Shown: piece by piece, positions 1 through 12,438 of the stretch
Position numbering within the stretch: the first letter of the stretch is position 1
Layout: each line of letters starts with the position of its first letter
Notes under the pieces: generated by a model
Told to the model about the DNA's origin: nothing
Database searches by the model: none
The model's input: the letters and a program-made list of their open reading frames with translations, nothing else
DNA from: Parietaria judaica
Taxonomy: Eukaryota; Streptophyta; Magnoliopsida; Rosales; Urticaceae
NCBI GenBank assembly: GCA_954871525.1
Contig: OX940864.1
Location: 17,044,001 to 17,108,000, forward strand
Direction of reading: 5' to 3'
Length of the DNA: 64,000 nt
Position numbers and translations under genes: made by a program

Positions 1-79
1 AAAAAATATATTTTTTCGGTTTTAAATTGGTTTTCGGTGTAAGACTTTCATCCCTGATCACAGGATCAAGAGAACTTAC

Positions 80-3000
80 AATATCTTCGTAAGGCGGCCC
101 GGCATGGAAGCGTATAATGCACGTCTCGGCACTATTCCCGTCCTTCTCAATCGTGTAATTCGGAGCCTTTATCTTGTCAACGAGGTCGGGATAGAAGATG
201 TTGAACTTATAGCCTTGCACAATCTTAGGAGGTGGGTTATCGTGGTCGTAATGGGTTTGGTTATACTTGTTCCACTCGTATCCAGTGTGAACACGGTTGA
301 AATATTTCGGTTTTCTCGGCCGGTACTTGTCGTGCCACCAATACACCTGAGGAAAAATATAGAGGAGCTGATTAATTGCATTGTATTTCAAAGTGTGCGT
401 AAGTTTAATAATGGAAATAACAACTGGAAGTGAACAACCAAGTCTTCAATTCCGTTTTCATATCCCTTAGTATCAAAAGCTGCACTATCTGAGGTTAAGT
501 AAGAACATTAATAAATTATCGAATTTTTGGTTTTTAATAAAAATCCAAAAATACAACAGTAAAAAACATCGATTAACTTCTAAGTTTTCGCCTTTAAATT
601 TGCTTTAGGGTTCTTTTTGTATACCCCTTAATACAGCTCTTTTAGAAAATTAATGTGAATATTCTCGAATGTCTAAGAGCTAATAGAATATTCTAAAACA
701 TAAGTAAGAGGAAACTGACTAATAAAACTGGAAGTAATTATCCAAACGCTATCTACAAAATCTGCACCTGATCCATTCAACTCAAACCACAACTACTAAT
801 AAATTAGTAAACTTATCTCGCCAACACAGATTATGCCAAGCAATAAATATATACAAGAGAATATATAAAGTAGAAACCTGTGAATCCATGTTAACTTCAG
901 CGCCGGAACCAAAGACAGCGTCGCCCTCCTCCATTGTCCCCATTGCTCTCGTAGCGTTTCTCTCGAAGTGGTCGTCTTTTGGAGCTGGGTTCAAGGCGAT
1001 GGCTTCTTCGATCCTCTTTTTCTCTTGTTTTACTTCCATACGCTTCCGTTCCTAATGATTTATATTATGTAATCATGTTAGGACATTGTAAATAAATGTA
1101 TATCGTAGAGTTGGGCACATTAAGAATTAAAAATTATTTTTAAAATAGGCCGTACTGTAGTTCACAAACTTCATGTTTCAATTGTAAGAGAATTTAGGTA
1201 CGTAAATTTACCAGCATAGCCCTGTCGACTTCAGGGTCGACTGCTTCCTCCCTGTCGTCGCCGTGCAATAGCTCCGGGGAATATGAACCAGCCTCCTCAT
1301 CTTCAGGCTCTTCTGTAGCCTCGTAAATTTCTTCTTCCTTTATGGGCTCCGGAGAATAGGATCGATAATCTGAATAATGAAAAGTTAACAAATTAAAAAA
1401 AAAAAAAATCCTATTAGAAGTGAAAATATAGATTAAAAGATTGGATTTCCAAAGTTCATTATTATGTACCTATTATTTTTTAATTATTAGAAATGGTATA
1501 TTCCAAATTAAATGCATTTTAGTATAGAATTGTATTTATCAAAGGCATTGTAACTTACAAAATAATTTAGAGTAAATATCACCAGTACTCCATGAACTTA
1601 TCACTCAGAATCGAATTGCCCCGTGTACTTTTTTTCTAGCAGTTTGCCCCATGAACTATATTTTTCGTACGAGATTTCCCCCTGAATTTATTAATTTGTA
1701 TCAGTTTACCCCTTAAACTACTTCTTTTTCATCAATTTTCCTTGTAATACAAATATAAATCAGGGGCAAACTGGTACAGAGGGATAACTTATTAGGGTAC
1801 CAGCAGTATTACTCAATAATCTATTTAGATACTTTCCAAATTTCCACTCATGTATCAACAGTCAACACATCAAGCAAAAAAAAAAGGGAGAACAAACCTT
1901 CGACGGGATGATCACTCTCTATCTCCTCTTCTGTCTTTGAATCATGTGCAGTCTCCATTATCTCTTCACCTTCGACTCGTTGCTCAAGGCGTTGCAGATG
2001 CTTGTGTAACATTTTAGCGTGTATTTCCTTCAAACATGCCTATAAAGAAGGCAAACCCATTTTTGAGGAACTGATTCAAATTATAAAAAATAAATAAATA
2101 CTCAATGTGCGTGTATTGCAGAATCTCAAGAGACGTGACATGTAGGGGTGATGTCGGTGATTCTGTTCAGTTTATCCCATATTTTGAACCATAATCTGAT
2201 CTCTGATGATGAGAAACCGAAACCATTTTTATTCATGAAAACTGGTATATAGAAATGCCAATTTCTGAGCCTGTATTACTATAAATCTGGATTTTATGGA
2301 ACTTAAATAAATAATTACAACTTGTCCGAAAAAAATGACAATAATGACAGAAAGAAAAAACTAGTTCTCAAAGCATTTATATATCCTAAAAATCAGTTAT
2401 TGAAATAGAAATGAGTTGACAAAAAATTGACAAACTAACATGTCAAAAAGTATAAAACCATAAAATTAACCCATGAGTAGAACTCACACCTAAAAAACGG
2501 CTTGTAAAGGGAGGAATCTCTGGGTTTTATAAACCATCAACTAAATTGAAACAACTAAATAGTGATGATATACCTTAGCTTTGTATATGTGAAGGCGTTT
2601 CAAAATGGCCTCCCAGTACTCAACCACTTTCGCCGTGCCCGAACGCATTTGTGACTCAATCTGAGATTGCATCGCCTCCAATTCACCGTAACTCTTTCCA
2701 TCTAAAAGGTTTCTAACGTCGGATTCGATGCTTGAATGCAAACCCCGTTCTTCAGCAAGCAACTCGGCAGGAGGCTCCTCTCCACGAACCCTAGCTCGAT
2801 CCAAAGCATCTTTCTTCCTAGCCTCTGCTAGCTCCCAATCACTAACTATCAGAAGCGCCTGTCAATTTCAAATTAATTAGTTTAGTAAAAATATTAGAGA
2901 ATTACAGGTCTTTTAGTATTGTAATGATTAATTCTATAAATGATGATTTAGCTACATTTTATACTCACTATCATTAACAAACTATTCATAATAACTAGTC

Positions 3001-6000
3001 TAGTCGCTAATCATATTCCCACGTACTCCACGTATTCGTAATATACAAAGTACAAACTAGTCAATCACTTTTTTATACTTCTCAAACATATATTCAATGC
3101 TCATTTAAGTACAAGAATAATGCTAAGTATAAACAGACAGTAAAAGCTCAAAAAGTTAAAATAAATTGGGGATTTTCAGTTTCCCCATACCATTTATATA
3201 AAAGATAAAATAAACTCAAAGAAGGTAAAAATTATAATCAATGGGGAGTTTTAGTTTCTCCATGGCATGTAAAAAATTACTTCAAAATAAGTATACAAGA
3301 ATACTATAAAAGAGAAATTAGATCAATGATTGCTGATCAATTAATGTTTTATCAAATAATAGTGCAAGCACTAACAGTCGTTACGCTGGAATCTTTTTAC
3401 AAGAATAGGATACTATGTGAGCAGATCAAAAGAGCTATCAAGTTAACAAGGAATACGAGACAATTTAATACCTCCCAAAATTCGATATGTGTTGGTGTTG
3501 CCCTGTCCAAATCCAGATGCATTTTGATATCGTCGTGAAGCTCTTCCATTTCTTTAACTGTCAATCCCTGTAGCACAATCCTATTTAATAAAGCTTTTCG
3601 GAAGAAAAAAAATACTAGCTAGAATATATTATAAATCGATTATCAAACCAATATGAGTTGAATATGATTTCTGCACTAGAAGAACATTTATCAAATTACG
3701 AAGAAAGCGAAGCAAAAAAATGTAAACGCAAGACCTTCCTGAAGAATTCTTTTTTTAAGGAGATAAAGGACACTAATATTTTGTTATAACATCATGCATA
3801 CGAAATGTTACTGAAAAATTAACTATAATTTTTCAGAAGATGGTAAGATAATGATGCCACTTAGTTTAACTGAGAAGGAATATTTACCTTGAAAACAAGG
3901 TATGGTTCGTTCAGATCTATGTCCATGTCGTCTGAGCCATCGAGTTGCTTCGACAAAACATCGATAGGCTTAAGTCGACCTTCACGCAATCGAATCTCTG
4001 ACCTGATTTTGCTTTGATCAAAATGAAACTGCATAATGATATATGAGCATCAGTTAGAAAGAAATTGATCGTATCTAAAGGAAGCTTTGTGACAGGAAAT
4101 GAAAGGTTTTCTTTCTCTTCCTCTTAAAAGACGAGGGATATAGGTTTATTTATTGAGAAATGAGAACAATCCAATATCAAGACAATATAAGTACCTCTTC
4201 TTCTTTCTTTTCCCAGTCCTGAAATTCTGCTCGAGCACGTTCTCTCGCTAACAACGCCTGTAAATAATCCAAATCGTAGCCAGATTTTAACAAAAGAATT
4301 ATACATAACCGGTAAATCCGACCAAATGAAGCGAGCAAAAATACTAATGACTGATCCAATAACCAAGCATACCATTTCTTCCTCGTGCTGTGCTTTCTCA
4401 AGTGCCCTTTCCTCTCTTCTCTTTTTCACTTTTTCTATCTCTTCCTGCATTTCAGAATATGTATTAACACATAAAGATACCATCTTTGACATATTTGTAT
4501 GCAGATAATCGACTAAATTAAAACCTAGAGACATTTTAAGGTTTCTTTTTCATTCGATAAAACTGCAAAAAGAATACGTTAGCTTCTCTGAAATGGAGCT
4601 AACATCCCCTGAACCCAAAGCAAAGAAGCGGGTTTCCACGTACCATCCTTTCTTTCTGCCTCTTCTTCTCAGCTTTAACCGAAAACATGTCGAGTGGAAC
4701 TCCATTGGTGATGTCATGCTCAATCTTCTTCCGCCACACAAACCTATTACATAAGTTACCATCACGGTTATAATTCCCAAATCAAGCACTTCCCAAGAAC
4801 AATGTGTCAAATGGCATTGAGTTGTTCTGTATCGCATTGTTCAAATGCATAAGTTCCGAAAAATTTGTGTGTGTATGAACAACCTATGTATCTAATACCA
4901 ACTAACAAAGAAATCTTCGATTCGAAATGGATGATCTGAATCAATGTTTAAAAAGGCGTAAGTGAGGCGCGCCTTTTTTAAGCCGCCTCTTCGCCGCCGC
5001 TCGAGGCGCACGCATCAGGAAACGCATCACGCACTGAGGCGTGCGAGTCTGAGGCGTTATACTGATGCGTTAACAATTTTAAATTGGGCTAATCAATTTT
5101 ATTTTACATATTAAAAAAAGCCCATAAACGTGGAACTTAATAAAAAAACCCTAAAAGCCTCTTCGTATGTCTCATTAGTATTACTATATATAATTATATA
5201 TAATATTATATGTAATATGTCGATCACTCTCCTCTGCGTCTCTCTCCCTCCCTCCCTCCCTCCCTCCCTCGTCACTCTGCCTGCGTCTCCATCCCTCCCT
5301 CATCACTCGTAACAGAAGATGAACCTAATTGGGAAGGGGACACAGAGGAAGAGGACAGTGGTGATGGGAGCCCAAAATATCACGATTCGGATATCGATTC
5401 CTAAATTAAATCGTCATCGAACGATTTTTATTTTATGCTTATTATGAGTTTTTGAGACATTTTATGCTTATGAGACTTTTATGTTGTTTTGTTTTGGACT
5501 GATTGAGTTTTAGATTTATGTTATTTGAGGATTTTATTATATCTTATGTTATATATATTTTTATAATTATTTATATATTATAGTATCGAAGCTTACGCCT
5601 CGATCGCCTTTAGGCTTACGCTTCGAGGCACGGAAGGAAAAACGCCTCGAGGCTTAAAACCGTTATTTTAAACCTTGATCTGAATTGCGTTGTGAACTAC
5701 CAATACACAGTGATGTACTCCACAAAACATCTATTCAAAGTTCAGATGATTTGGAAACTCACCTCTCATTGAGATTAGAATCACCAAACGGATTGGAATC
5801 GTTGGAATAGCCAGCCACCGTCTGCGACTTCAGCTTCTTCGCAGCTCGCATCGCCTACAGAACCAGAAAAAGTACCAAAATTAAAGAATTCGTAAGAAAT
5901 CACAACCAGAGACTGACCTAACCCTAATAGCTCCGCGCCACAATCCGAACCTTCTTCTGCGCTTTCTTCGCCAAATACTCGATGATCTCGTCCTCCGTAA

Positions 6001-6274
6001 CGTCTTTCTTATTGCTCGAGCTCCTCCTCTTCCGTCCACGCCCATCGCTGTCGTCGCTGTCGTAGGAATTGTCGGAGTCTCTCCCGCGCGTGGAGCTCCG
6101 GCGCCTGCTGCTGCGACTCTCTCGGCGCTTGCTCCGCACCGGCGAGGAGTCTGAGTCGCCGGAGTCGGAGAATTGACCGGAATCGGAGTCGTCGGAGTGC
6201 TTGCTCCGTCGTCGGGATTTGGACGACGACGAAGGTCGCTCCTTCTTGCCCTTGCTTCGCACATCGCTCCCCAT
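80..6274 (-). CDS. CTN: Cactin, spliceosome-associated factor (3' end outside window)
   Basis: Twelve exons on the minus strand give 638 residues that follow plant Cactin along their length: 5951-6274, 5763-5854, 4644-4743, 4373-4444, 4195-4257, 3888-4028, 3472-3567, 2574-2858, 1898-2039, 1212-1369, 878-1051, 80-346. All visible junctions are GT..AG and the reading phases join. The last in-window exon stops in phase at a GTAAGT donor, after the FHAGPPYEDI stretch, so the C-terminal tail of about 35-40 residues lies beyond position 1. The N-terminus (about residues 1-108) is an Arg/Ser/Asp-rich low-complexity region. A charged coiled-coil-like segment follows (EKVKKRREERALEKAQHEEE), then the Cactin mid domain and the start of the conserved C-terminal domain (VYWWHDKYRPRKPKYFNRVH). 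Cactin family proteins associate with the spliceosome in the nucleus. The large intron 4744-5762 hosts a hAT-like element and intron 1370-1897 hosts a MITE-like repeat. The identification is firm; exon edges are read by eye. Confidence 0.93.
1565..1815. repeat. MITE-like inverted repeat inside a Cactin intron
   Basis: Both ends read as related inverted sequences, with AGTAAATATCACCAGTACTC on the left and the complement of GGTACCAGCAGTATTACT on the right. The interior has alternating motifs such as GCCCCATGAACTATA and CAGGGGCAAACTGG. This layout is common in short non-autonomous Mutator-like elements of plants. No clean target-site duplication was found, so the borders are approximate and the class is a guess. 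Confidence 0.35.
4942..5677. mobile_element. hAT-like non-autonomous element in Cactin intron
   Basis: The element is bordered by an exact 8-bp duplication, ATCTGAAT, at 4934-4941 and 5678-5685. Its termini are 12-bp imperfect inverted repeats, CAATGTTTAAAA and the complement of TTTTAAACCTTG. Subterminal regions are GC-rich and carry repeated GAGGCG/CGCCTC motifs on both sides. The 8-bp duplication and CA-starting termini are hAT hallmarks. Inside, around 5310-5404, one plus-strand frame is very rich in Asp and Glu and ends at a stop codon. This could be a relic of a transposase tail, but that is a guess. It lies in the first long intron of Cactin (4744-5762), so it is transcribed with the gene. 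Confidence 0.75.
5233..5300. repeat. CCCT-type microsatellite
   Basis: A run of CCTC/CTCC units lies inside the hAT-like element. A plus-strand reading frame over it is compositional and not a gene. Confidence 0.7.
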
Positions 6275-6442
6275 TTTATTTTATTTTAGAAATAAATAAA
6301 ATTCGAGTGTTGTGTAATATAAATAAATATAATCAGGCTGCTACATGGGTTATCGGGTCGGGTTTATAGCCCATTGGGCTTTAGAGAGATGAATATTAGC
6401 CCACTATGGATTTGTTCACTCGTTCACTTTTATTTTATTTAA

Positions 6443-8212
6443 GGGTAAACTGCGGCTAATGTACCCAATATTTCTTTTTCTGCAGATTATGTACCCAATG
6501 TTTATTTTCGACGGCTAATGTACCCAAATTTTATTCCGTTAGATTTTTTTCGTGTTTTCCGTCACTTGACCGTCAGCGAGTGATATGTACACTTTTCGTA
6601 TTTTTGACATAACTCACTCATTTTTTGTCCAAATTTTATGCACGACATAAGGTTGAAAAGATAAGAGTTAGATCTACAACTTTTGTGTTAGTTTTGTAAA
6701 AAAAAAGTTTTAAAAAATACGAAATTTCAATTACAACGTAAAACTGAACATTAGTTTAATACAAAATATTTGTTTCGAGCACATTTTAATATACATATTG
6801 ATTTTTTATGATAAAACGTAAAACTAAAATGTTGTAGATAAAGCTTTTATCTTTTCAATGGTAGTTTATTTATAAATTTTGGAAAAAAAATGAGTAAGTT
6901 ATACCAAAAATACGAAAGCTTTTTTCACATCACATCTTTCATATTTTTGGCATAACTCACTCTTTTTTGTCCAACTTTGTAGTTTAACCAAGGTTCAAAA
7001 TTTCACGATTTTCGTTCGATTTTCGTTCGATTATCGCTCAAAACAGGCATCTCGGTAAGTTATCTCTCTTAATCGTTCTCGTTTTATAGTTTTCGCGATT
7101 TTTCGAGGGGGAAAGTGAACTACTTTTCGTTTCATGTTTTCAAGTGTTAATTCTTGAAAAATAAAGAGCTTATCGCTAAATATGAAAAAGTCATGTGTTG
7201 ACTGAGTCAAACTTACCAAAGCCTGTCGAAGTACGGAACAGCTCACCCACAAACCCTAATGCTAATGTTTCTCTCTCTTATTGTGGCAAAACTACTTTTT
7301 TTTGGAAATTGTTGATTTGAGCTAGTTAATTGAATATTTTGGTGTAGTTTCATTTTATAAAATTGTATATAATTTATAAACCGTTAAGTTGACATAACTT
7401 TTTTTTTATTTGAAGTTTTACTGAATTTTCAAATTATTGTGGCAAAAGTACATATGTTACGTAAATTGGTTAATTTGACCTAGTTAATCGAATATTTTTG
7501 TATAACTTCGTTTTATAACATTGAATATAATTTAGTATGAGACTTGATTTGTGACTTATGTTATATTTTGTATGAGACTTTTATGTTTATATTTTGTGAC
7601 ATTAGTATTATATGTTATATTTTTAGAGTAAAATATGTATGAAAATATTTTATAGGTTTTCCATCGATAAATCCATCGATAACCGATTAATCCATCGATA
7701 AGTTCGATAAGTTTCGATAACGGCAAACGATAACTTTTATAGGTTTTCCATCGATAAATCCATCGGCAAACGGTTAGTCCGTCGATAACGACAAACGATT
7801 TATCGGCAAAAACGGCATTCAAATCCTTGAGTTTAACATTTTATCATAAAAAGTCATTAAGTATATTAAAATTTGCTCGAAACAAATATTTTGTATTAAA
7901 CTAATGTCCAGTTTTACGTTGTAATTGAAATTTTGGAATAATAATTTTTTTTTTTACAAAACTTAAAACACTAAAGTTTTAGATCTATCTCTTATCTTTC
8001 CAACCGTAGGTCGTGCAAAAAATTTAGACAAAAATTGAGTGAGTTATGTCAAAAATACGAAAAGTCTACATATCACTCGCTGACGGTCAAGTGACGGAAA
8101 ACACGAAAAAATCTAACGGAATAAAATTTGGATACATTAGCCGTTGAAAATAAACATTGAGTACATAATCCGCACAAAAACAAACATTGAGTACATTAGC
8201 CACAGTTTACCC
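6443..8212. mobile_element. Mutator-like foldback element with a nested hAT insertion
   Basis: A 9-bp duplication, TTTATTTAA, sits at 6434-6442 and 8213-8221. The termini GGGTAAACTGCGGC and its complement face each other, and inverted similarity continues deep into the element. Both arms carry CTTGACCGTCAGCGAGTG or its complement, a TTAGATTTTTT block and ACATAACTCACTC blocks. The 9-bp duplication fits Mutator-like elements. Removing the nested insert at 6989-7829 and its 8-bp duplication leaves about 920 bp, close to the 969 bp of the sister copy at 53557-54525. It encodes no transposase that I can see. Confidence 0.85.
6989..7829. mobile_element. hAT-like element nested in the Mutator-like element
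   Basis: The target-site duplication AGTTTAAC lies at 6981-6988 and 7830-7837. The termini are CAAGGTTCAAAAT on the left and the complement of CAAATCCTTG on the right. The right part is full of short ATCGATAA/CGATTTATCG repeats. This is the same family as 39093-40132 but in the opposite orientation, and both copies carry the AATCGCGAAAACTATAAAAC type segment. A minus-strand frame (7031-7252) resembles a frame in that sister copy. It is the younger of the two insertions here because it interrupts the surrounding element. Confidence 0.83.
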
Positions 8213-8221
8213 TTTATTTAA

Positions 8222-8480
8222 ATACCGATGTCAATGAACATTAGAATATAGCTTATAGATATAATATAAGGGTGAACTTCTTTAAAAAGATTTAGCATTC
8301 TCATTATTATAATTATTATTTTCACTTTTTCTATGGGCTCTCTAGCTTGTTTATATGTGAGTGAGATTATTCAATGAAAATGGACGAAGAAATTATATAA
8401 ATTCAAATCGCCAAGAGATGAAACGGAGACTACGATGTGAAATATAAATCAACTTATTTTGAGACTACGAGATGAACTCT
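8222..8480. other. AT-rich spacer, no gene seen
   Basis: This short stretch lies between the Mutator-like element and the LTR-like block. Nothing recognisable was found on either strand. Confidence 0.5.
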
Positions 8481-10404
8481 CTCTGTTGGCCATGTGTGTC
8501 CTTAAACAAGATATTTTATCCATTTGTAAAAGATTATGACAAGTCGTTGAATAAAGATGATGCTTATTATGATAATCTTATTATAGTTTCTGGTAGAGTA
8601 AAATAGAATGTTTGATCATTAGTTCATAAAGAATGTAATTATGTTATTATTATCACAACAGAGTCAGTGTGAGGAATAATTAATAATCATAATAAATGAA
8701 CTTAAAATGTCCGTGACCTGATTAACTGGGTGGGAGCCCATTAATCGTATAAGGTCATTAATGTGACTAAGTGACAATCCTATTCTGGATTTTGTGTGTG
8801 TCACACTCACTAAAAGTGCATTAAGTATGAAGTGTCTTCATACTGGACTGGACCTGACTTAAACTCCGGAAGTTATCATATAAGACCTTCACTGATAACT
8901 TGGAGTTGAGTCACTAGTAAATGATCAAATGGATATTCGATATAAGTCCTGAGTGATCTTGAGTCCAAGCTGCTGGCTTGATTGTTCTTTGATTTAACCG
9001 TTAAAGAACACAATATATTACCTTTGTTCCCAACACTATTATTTTGGGAACATGATAGTCAGCAGTAAGGGTAGCTTGGTCATAGACATGGGCATCACAC
9101 AACTCTCTTCAGAGTCATAATGATTCCCTTGATTGTCGGTGGTGAGAAGTGAGAGGTACCCGTGCGCAACTTATGAATCGAAACCATAAGTGGGTTACTC
9201 ATGATATTACTGACTGAGTCAAGGATGAAAATGCAATTAGGGGCATAACGGTAGAAACCGTCTGCTCATGTGTGGATCATCAAGTGAAAGATCAATAAAC
9301 CCGAATTTAATTGTATCAATGGATACCCTGCTGTAATTAAGGGAATAATATATACTGTATCACTAAAGAGTGCAACCTCGGGTTTATAGTGGAATAACAC
9401 TGAGGTTTGACGAACACCCTAGCAGTTCGTTGGAGCTTAAGTGATACGAGTCCATGATTCCAGGATAGCTCCGTAACGGATGATACGCATGTGATAAAAA
9501 TATTTTGAAATGTTTTAAGATCATTTGGCAAGACTTATAAAACTGAAGTCTGTGACAGACATGGGCAAAAGTACCATATATTGGTAACCGAAATTAACTG
9601 AAAAAAGAAAGTAGAATTTAAATTTTCTGTCAACATGAAAGTTGTTGGAAATTAAATTCTAAGAAACTTTGATCTTGGAACCGAGTCGTTTCGTCGTACG
9701 GTTTTTTATTTAGAAAATTTCTAAGTTTGTGATCTTTTCGGTAAACTATGAAATTAAATCACATGTCACGAATTTAAATGATGGTGTGACACCATGACAT
9801 TTGAATGTGTGATATTGAGATCAGAGGATATTAATATGATTTAATTATTCGAATTTGATTATTATTATATTATTAATAATTCATCAATAATTAATAGATC
9901 TATATTAATATGTAAATAATATATATTTATATATATTATAAGTGTAGAAATCGAATTATGCCTAGGAATTTGGAACCATATACATTCGAATAGATAGACT
10001 TTGGTCTTTTCATTATTGCGGCAAAAATACCAGATGTTTTGGTATTTGAGAAAAACCCTAAGATCAATTTAATCCATTGGATCGGTTATGATTTAATATC
10101 AACAGTTGGATTAGGATAATTGATATATTAGAAATTTATAACTTGATGACCAAGTTTCTATTTTCGAATTTAAATAATCAATTGTATCCGTTAGATCGGT
10201 CTAAGATTTAATCTTTACCGTCGGATTGGAAATTAATTAATTATATATATAATATATTAATTTCAAATTATGTATTTGGATAAATTCGAATTTAATTTTT
10301 ATTAAATCTTTTAATATTTGATTTTATCCTAAACTAACTTGATCCATTAGATCGGTTTAAAGATTTATCTCAACCGTTGGATCTAGATAATTAGAATTTG
10401 ATTT

Positions 10405-10448
<44 letters not shown>

Positions 10449-11270
10449 GAATATTGATAAGATAAGAGGATAAGATTGATTTTTGATTTTATCCATTTCT
10501 TATTTAATTAAATCCCTAATTAATTATATCCCTTGGATTTAGATAAGATTAAATCTAGACCATTGGATTGAAATAATTAATTATATTTAATTATGAAATT
10601 CGAATTTTAGGGGAGAGGATTTCTCTAATTCGGTTACAGTCTGAGCCTATAAATAGGAGGCTTATTCTACACATTTTTCACACCTTTCCCCAGAGAAAAA
10701 TTCGAACTCTCCCTCAGGGTCTGTGAATTTTCTCTCTGATCTCTCTTTCTGGTTCGGCTTAAGAGACTTAGTTCTCCGGAAGCTTAAAAAGAACCATCAG
10801 TTTAAATTTTGCGACGGAGTCTTGCCGGCGAAGCCCACGCTTCGGTACGAGGAATCCAGGAGAATATCCAGGAAGATCACGGGAGTTTCCCTCAGCACCG
10901 GCGGAGCCTTGCCCGATTCAGAACGCGCAGCCGGAAGTCGTCAATAGAGGTACGGCCTTATGCATTGGGTTAATAAATGCAACTATTTACTGCTTTCTAT
11001 TTATTTCCTATAAAGACTAGATTATTAATAATGATTTATGAATATTAAATTGCATAATATTTATCGGGTCTTGGAATATGGTCATTATCCGATGATTGGG
11101 CCGTTGATTGGATAACATATTTTCCGCTTAAAATAATTTTTTAAATGTTACCCGGACGGTCCGACGGCACAAATCGTGATAATCCACGGGTATTAACACT
11201 CCCACCTCAACAACATTAAGAGACGGAATGGTGATATTCCTTTTATGCCGGTCCATTGAAGAGCTTCTTA
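8480..11270 (+). mobile_element. probable solo LTR or non-autonomous LTR element remnant
   Basis: This long non-coding block has the build of a large plant LTR. There is an AT-rich body with recurrent CCATTGGATCGGT/CCGTTGGAT motifs (10070-10570), then a TATA box (TATAAATAGG, about 10649) and a transcribed-looking CT-rich leader. A GC-richer R/U5-like part follows at 10700-10960 and ends near a GTACGG donor-like site. No gag or pol frames were found, and neither TG..CA borders nor a target duplication could be fixed, so the edges are approximate. It could instead be the remains of a larger, deleted element. Confidence 0.4.
10410..10446. repeat. (AT)n microsatellite
   Basis: An uninterrupted AT dinucleotide run of about 36 bp lies within the LTR-like block. 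Confidence 0.85.
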
Positions 11271-11620
11271 TTTATTTTAATTTTAAAATATATGATATAA
11301 TTAGGTGCGAAATTTTTGAAAATATAATTTTAAATGGCAAAACCTATAAATTTTAAAGCTCTATCTATGCTATTACTATGAAAATGATGTTTATTATTGT
11401 AATATTATTATCACCACCATTAACTAAAATGCAAAGATATATTTGTATAAAGCATTAATTTGTAAAATTTCTTATTAACAACTATAATTTACTTTTAAAC
11501 ACAAAAACTATTTTATCTATAAAGACATGTAGATGACTAATCATTTTTGTCAACTTAAAAGTCAATATTATTTTGTACACATTGATGGATCTCTTAAGTT
11601 TTAACTTTTAAGACATATAT
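11271..11620. other. AT-rich intergenic stretch, no gene seen
   Basis: It holds only short chance frames and no recognisable repeat structure. Confidence 0.5.
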
Positions 11621-11628
11621 ATGCTAAG

Positions 11629-12430
11629 TAGGGGTGAAAATTTTGTCACCGTTTCCCGGTTTCGTCCCGGTTCCGGTACCGGTTCCGGACCGGTTTAAGA
11701 AAAAAATAGGAAAATTGTGTTTAAAACCGGGAACCGGTACTTCCCGGTTCCCGATTTTTGGAACCGTGAACCGGAACCGGGAACCAGAACCGTTTTTCCC
11801 GATTTTTGGTACCGGTTCCGGTTTATGTATTTTTATGTCGTTTTTTAAATATTTTTATGTCGTTTTGGTTTAATATGTCATTTTGTTTTCTTTAGAATTA
11901 TATGTCGTTTTTTACCATTAAAAATTAGGATTTATGCCTCCTTCCTCACTCCTCTCTCTCGCTTGCGACTCTTTATCCACATCTTCTCTCTGCTTTTGGC
12001 TTTTCCTCGTCCAGTTTTGATTTCCTTCTGCGAAATATCTTTTATGGTTTATTCTATGTCAATTGCACCCCTTCGAAAGGCTTGATTTCCTCGCTTTCTT
12101 CTTTGATATCGGTTTCTTTTCCTTCTCTCAAGTTCTTCTTTTTTTCTTCGAATGATTCCAGCCCTCTTATGTGATTTTGGCGCTGCTTTCCTCCCGAATC
12201 CAGAGAAGTCGAACGCTTTACTCCCGGTTTTAGTCACGAATTATATCACGAATTTTTTCACGATTCTCTCACGAATTTTTCCCGGTCCCGGTTCCGGTCC
12301 CGGTTTAAAAAAAAAAAGGGAAATATACAATTGGAACCGGGAACCGGTACCAAGAAAAAAAATCCCGAATTTTCGAGATAGGTACCAAAAAATAAAAATA
12401 TACCGGTTCCCGGTTCCGCTTTCACCCCTA
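11629..12430. mobile_element. Ac-like hAT element with CCGGTTCC subterminal repeats
   Basis: The termini are an exact 11-bp inverted repeat, TAGGGGTGAAA and TTTCACCCCTA. The 8-bp duplication ATGCTAAG lies at 11621-11628 and 12431-12438. The terminus differs by one base from the TAGGGATGAAA end of maize Ac/Ds (recalled from knowledge of that family). About 180-200 bp at each end is packed with CCGGTTCCGG, GGAACCGG and TTCCCGG motifs on both strands. This resembles the clustered subterminal transposase-binding repeats of Ac. Plus- and minus-strand frames across it are Pro/Val/Arg-rich translations of the repeats and not genes. It encodes no transposase. Confidence 0.85.
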
Positions 12431-12438
12431 ATGCTAAG

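Noticed and set aside
5881..6264. 127-codon minus-strand frame overlapping Cactin exon 1
   Set aside because: It is an alternative frame of the Arg/Ser-rich exon; the other frame matches Cactin and splices in phase.
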